Assembly: GCF_963259705.1 (NCBI RefSeq) | Contig: NC_081853.1 | Span: forward strand, 434,001-498,000 | DNA length: 64,000 nucleotides | Direction: 5' to 3' | Origin: Myotis daubentonii | Taxonomy: Eukaryota; Chordata; Mammalia; Chiroptera; Vespertilionidae | In this document: positions 62,588 to 64,000 of the stretch, piece after piece | How the letters are laid out: each line of letters opens with the position of its first letter | Numbering within the stretch: the first letter of the stretch is position 1 | Program-made: the position numbers and the translations under genes | Notes under the pieces: model-generated | What the model was told of the DNA's origin: nothing | Database searches by the model: none | Seen by the model: only the letters and a program-made list of their open reading frames with translations

Positions 62588-64000
62588 TTTAGACACCAAT
62601 TCTGAGCCCTGTAAGCATGAACTCTTAATATTTCAAAGTACAGTCCCGTGAAAACGCCACCGGAAGTACCTGGAGATGTAAATATTACCAGTATTTTCGG
62701 CATTTCACAGCTTTCCAATGGAAACCTCCGTGATTGAATACTACAGTAAATGTAGTAAGAATCTATTTACGTGTACTTGAGGTGTTTCTTACACGTTCTT
62801 AATCATTTCTGGGAACTATCATTGTGTATTTTAACAGTTTTACCAAAATTAGACAGTTTGCTTAGAAGTATTTACCGGAATCGTCACCATTTTACCTGAT
62901 TCACACAAGAAAACGCCAAAGAAAATCCTCCTTAATTGTAAACAGAAACACTATTCTCGTCATTCCAAGGCTTTAGACACCAATTCTGAGCTCTGTAAGC
63001 ATGAACTCTTAATATTTCAAAGCACAGTGCCGTGAAAACGCAACCGGAAGTACCCGGAGACGTAAATATTACAGGTATTTGCGTCATTTCACAGCTTTCC
63101 CCTGGAAACCTCCGTGATAGAATACGACAGTAAATGTAGTAAGAATGTATTTACTTGTACTTGAGGTGTTTCTTACACGTTCTTAACCATATCTGGGAAC
63201 TATCATTGTGTATTTTAACAGTTTTACCAAAATTAGACAGTTTGCTTAGAAGAATTTACCGGAATCGTCACCATTTTAACTGATTCACACAAAAAAACGC
63301 CAAAGCCAATCCTCCTTAATTGTAAACATAAACACTATTCTCGTCATTCCAAAGGCTTTAGACACCAATTCTGAGCTCTGTAAGCATGAACTCTTAATAT
63401 TTCAAAGTACAGTCCCGTGAAAACGCCACCGGAAGTACCTGGAGATGTAAATATTACCAGTATTTTCGGCATTTCACAGCTTTCCAATGGAAACCTCCGT
63501 GATTGAATACTACAGTAAATGTAGTAAGAATCTATTTACGTGTACTTGAGGTGTTTCTTACACGTTCTTAATCATTTCTGGGAACTATCATTGTGTATTT
63601 TAACAGTTTTACCAAAATTAGACAGTTTGCTTAGAAGAATTTTCCGGAATCGTCACCATTTTAACTGATTCACACAAAAAAACGCCAAAGCCAATCCTCC
63701 TTAATTTTAAACATCAACACTATTCTCGTCATTCCAAGGCTTTAGACACCAATTCTGAGCCCTGTAAGCATGAACTCTTAATATTTCCAAGTACAGTCCC
63801 GTGAAAACGCCACCGGAAGTACCTGGAGATGTAAATATTACCAGTATTTTCGGCATTTCACAGCTTTCCAATGGAAACCTCCGTGATTGAATACTACAGT
63901 AAATGTAGTAAGAATCTATTTACGTGTACTTGAGGTGTTTCTTACACGTTCTTAATCATTTCTGGGAACTATCATTGTGTATTTTAACAGTTTTACCAAA

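Larger units (their letters stand above)
1..64000. repeat. 384-bp satellite array filling the whole window
   Basis: Head-to-tail tandem array, all monomers in the same orientation. Counting each TTTAGACACC-type start gives 166 full monomers (last full one 63357-63740) and a partial one from 63741. The summed indels (-4 over 166 monomers) agree exactly with the start coordinates. Exceptions to 384 bp are: 383 bp at 8834, 14977, 17280, 18431, 24958, 31101, 33404, 34555, 36858, 41081 and 54140; 385 bp at 385, 49146, 52603, 54907 and 62972; 386 bp at 45304. Stops occur in all six frames of the common monomer, for example forward at monomer positions 3, 16 and 62, and reverse complements at 38, 46 and 216. 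Since 384 is divisible by 3, these recur in frame and no long ORF is possible. No gene, RNA or mobile element interrupts the array. Identity as satellite DNA is certain; its chromosomal location (centromere, pericentromere, sex or B chromosome) is not visible. Confidence 0.98.
44920..64000. repeat. Right-hand regime: trimers and k-blocks, irregular order
   Basis: Monomer order: k1 44920, k2 45304, k3 45690, k4 46074, k5 46458, k6 46842, a 47226, b 47610, c 47994, a 48378, b 48762, c' 49146, k3 49531, k4 49915, k5/b 50299, c 50683, a 51067, b 51451, c 51835, a 52219, d 52603, k3 52988, e 53372, f 53756, g 54140, k1 54523, k2 54907, k3 55292, k4 55676, k5 56060, k6/a 56444, b 56828, c 57212, a 57596, b 57980, c 58364, a/k3 58748, k4 59132, k5 59516, k6 59900, a 60284, b 60668, c 61052, a 61436, b 61820, c 62204, a 62588, d 62972, k3 63357, e 63741 (partial). 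Blocks recur at several offsets (9,603, 10,369 and 13,058 bp) rather than one period. Confidence 0.82.

Noticed and set aside
1..64000. Protein-coding genes or a long repetitive ORF (384 is divisible by 3)
   Set aside because: The common monomer has stops in all three forward frames (positions 3, 16, 62) and all three reverse frames (38, 46, 216), and they recur in every unit.
1..64000. CRISPR array or bacterial repeat region
   Set aside because: The repeated unit is the whole 384 bp with no unique spacers, no cas genes and no flanking bacterial genes.
1..64000. rDNA spacer, tRNA/SINE-derived or telomeric repeat
   Set aside because: No rRNA sequence, no recognisable Pol III A/B box pair with tRNA-like ends, and no TTAGGG-like short tandem repeats were seen.
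1..64000. LTR or Helitron-derived tandem repeats
   Set aside because: No long terminal repeat boundaries, primer-binding site, polypurine tract, protein remnants or target-site duplications are visible; all junctions are in monomer register.

Overview
The window is 64 kb of one uninterrupted satellite DNA array: 166 complete head-to-tail monomers plus a 260-bp partial one (63741-64000). The basic unit is 384 bp; 151 monomers are exactly 384 bp and 15 deviate by 1 or 2 bp. I see no protein gene, RNA gene, transposon, CRISPR array, rDNA or telomeric repeat. Every monomer of the common form has stop codons in all six frames. The array type, its length, the several layers of higher-order repeats (HORs) and the lack of bacterial genes point to eukaryotic heterochromatin (centromeric, pericentromeric or another satellite block). 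I do not recognise the monomer and cannot name the species. The first monomer has 141 G+C of 384 (36.7%), and CpG is only mildly under-represented (10 seen, about 12.7 expected).

Monomers fall into two families that differ mainly in monomer positions 83-184. Family A carries CTGGAGATG, TTTCCAATGGAAA, ATTGAATACTACAG and ATTTACGTGT. Family B carries CCGGAGACG (or GACTT), TTTCCCCTG(G/T)AAA, ATAGAATACGACAG and ATTTACTTGT. Monomer phase here starts at TTTAGACACC, an arbitrary choice that coincides with base 1.

Layout. (1) 1-2689: seven loosely ordered monomers, the first six rich in private mutations. (2) 2690-34937: two near-identical copies of a 16,124-bp, 42-monomer HOR (2690-18813 and 18814-34937). 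Each copy is a 20-mer (7,679 bp) followed by a 22-mer (8,445 bp). The two sub-units have the same monomer order (h1-h22), but the 20-mer has lost two monomers by fusion of neighbours. (3) 34938-38392: an extra nine-monomer block (h14-h22), a tandem duplicate of the block before it, which breaks the 16-kb periodicity. (4) 38393-44919: a shorter 17-monomer version with only one copy of an internal pentamer. (5) 44920-64000: a different regime built from an a-b-c trimer (about 1,152 bp) interleaved with a k1-k6 block, in variable order.

Nothing here encodes a product. The genes-working-together question becomes one of array evolution: point mutations and single-base indels mark the monomers, and unequal exchange and conversion between near-identical monomers built pentamers, nonamers, 20/22-mers and finally a 42-mer. 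Several chimeric monomers preserve the exchange junctions. A-family monomers also hold three short dyad symmetries clustered within 85 bp, a possible structural or protein-binding signal.
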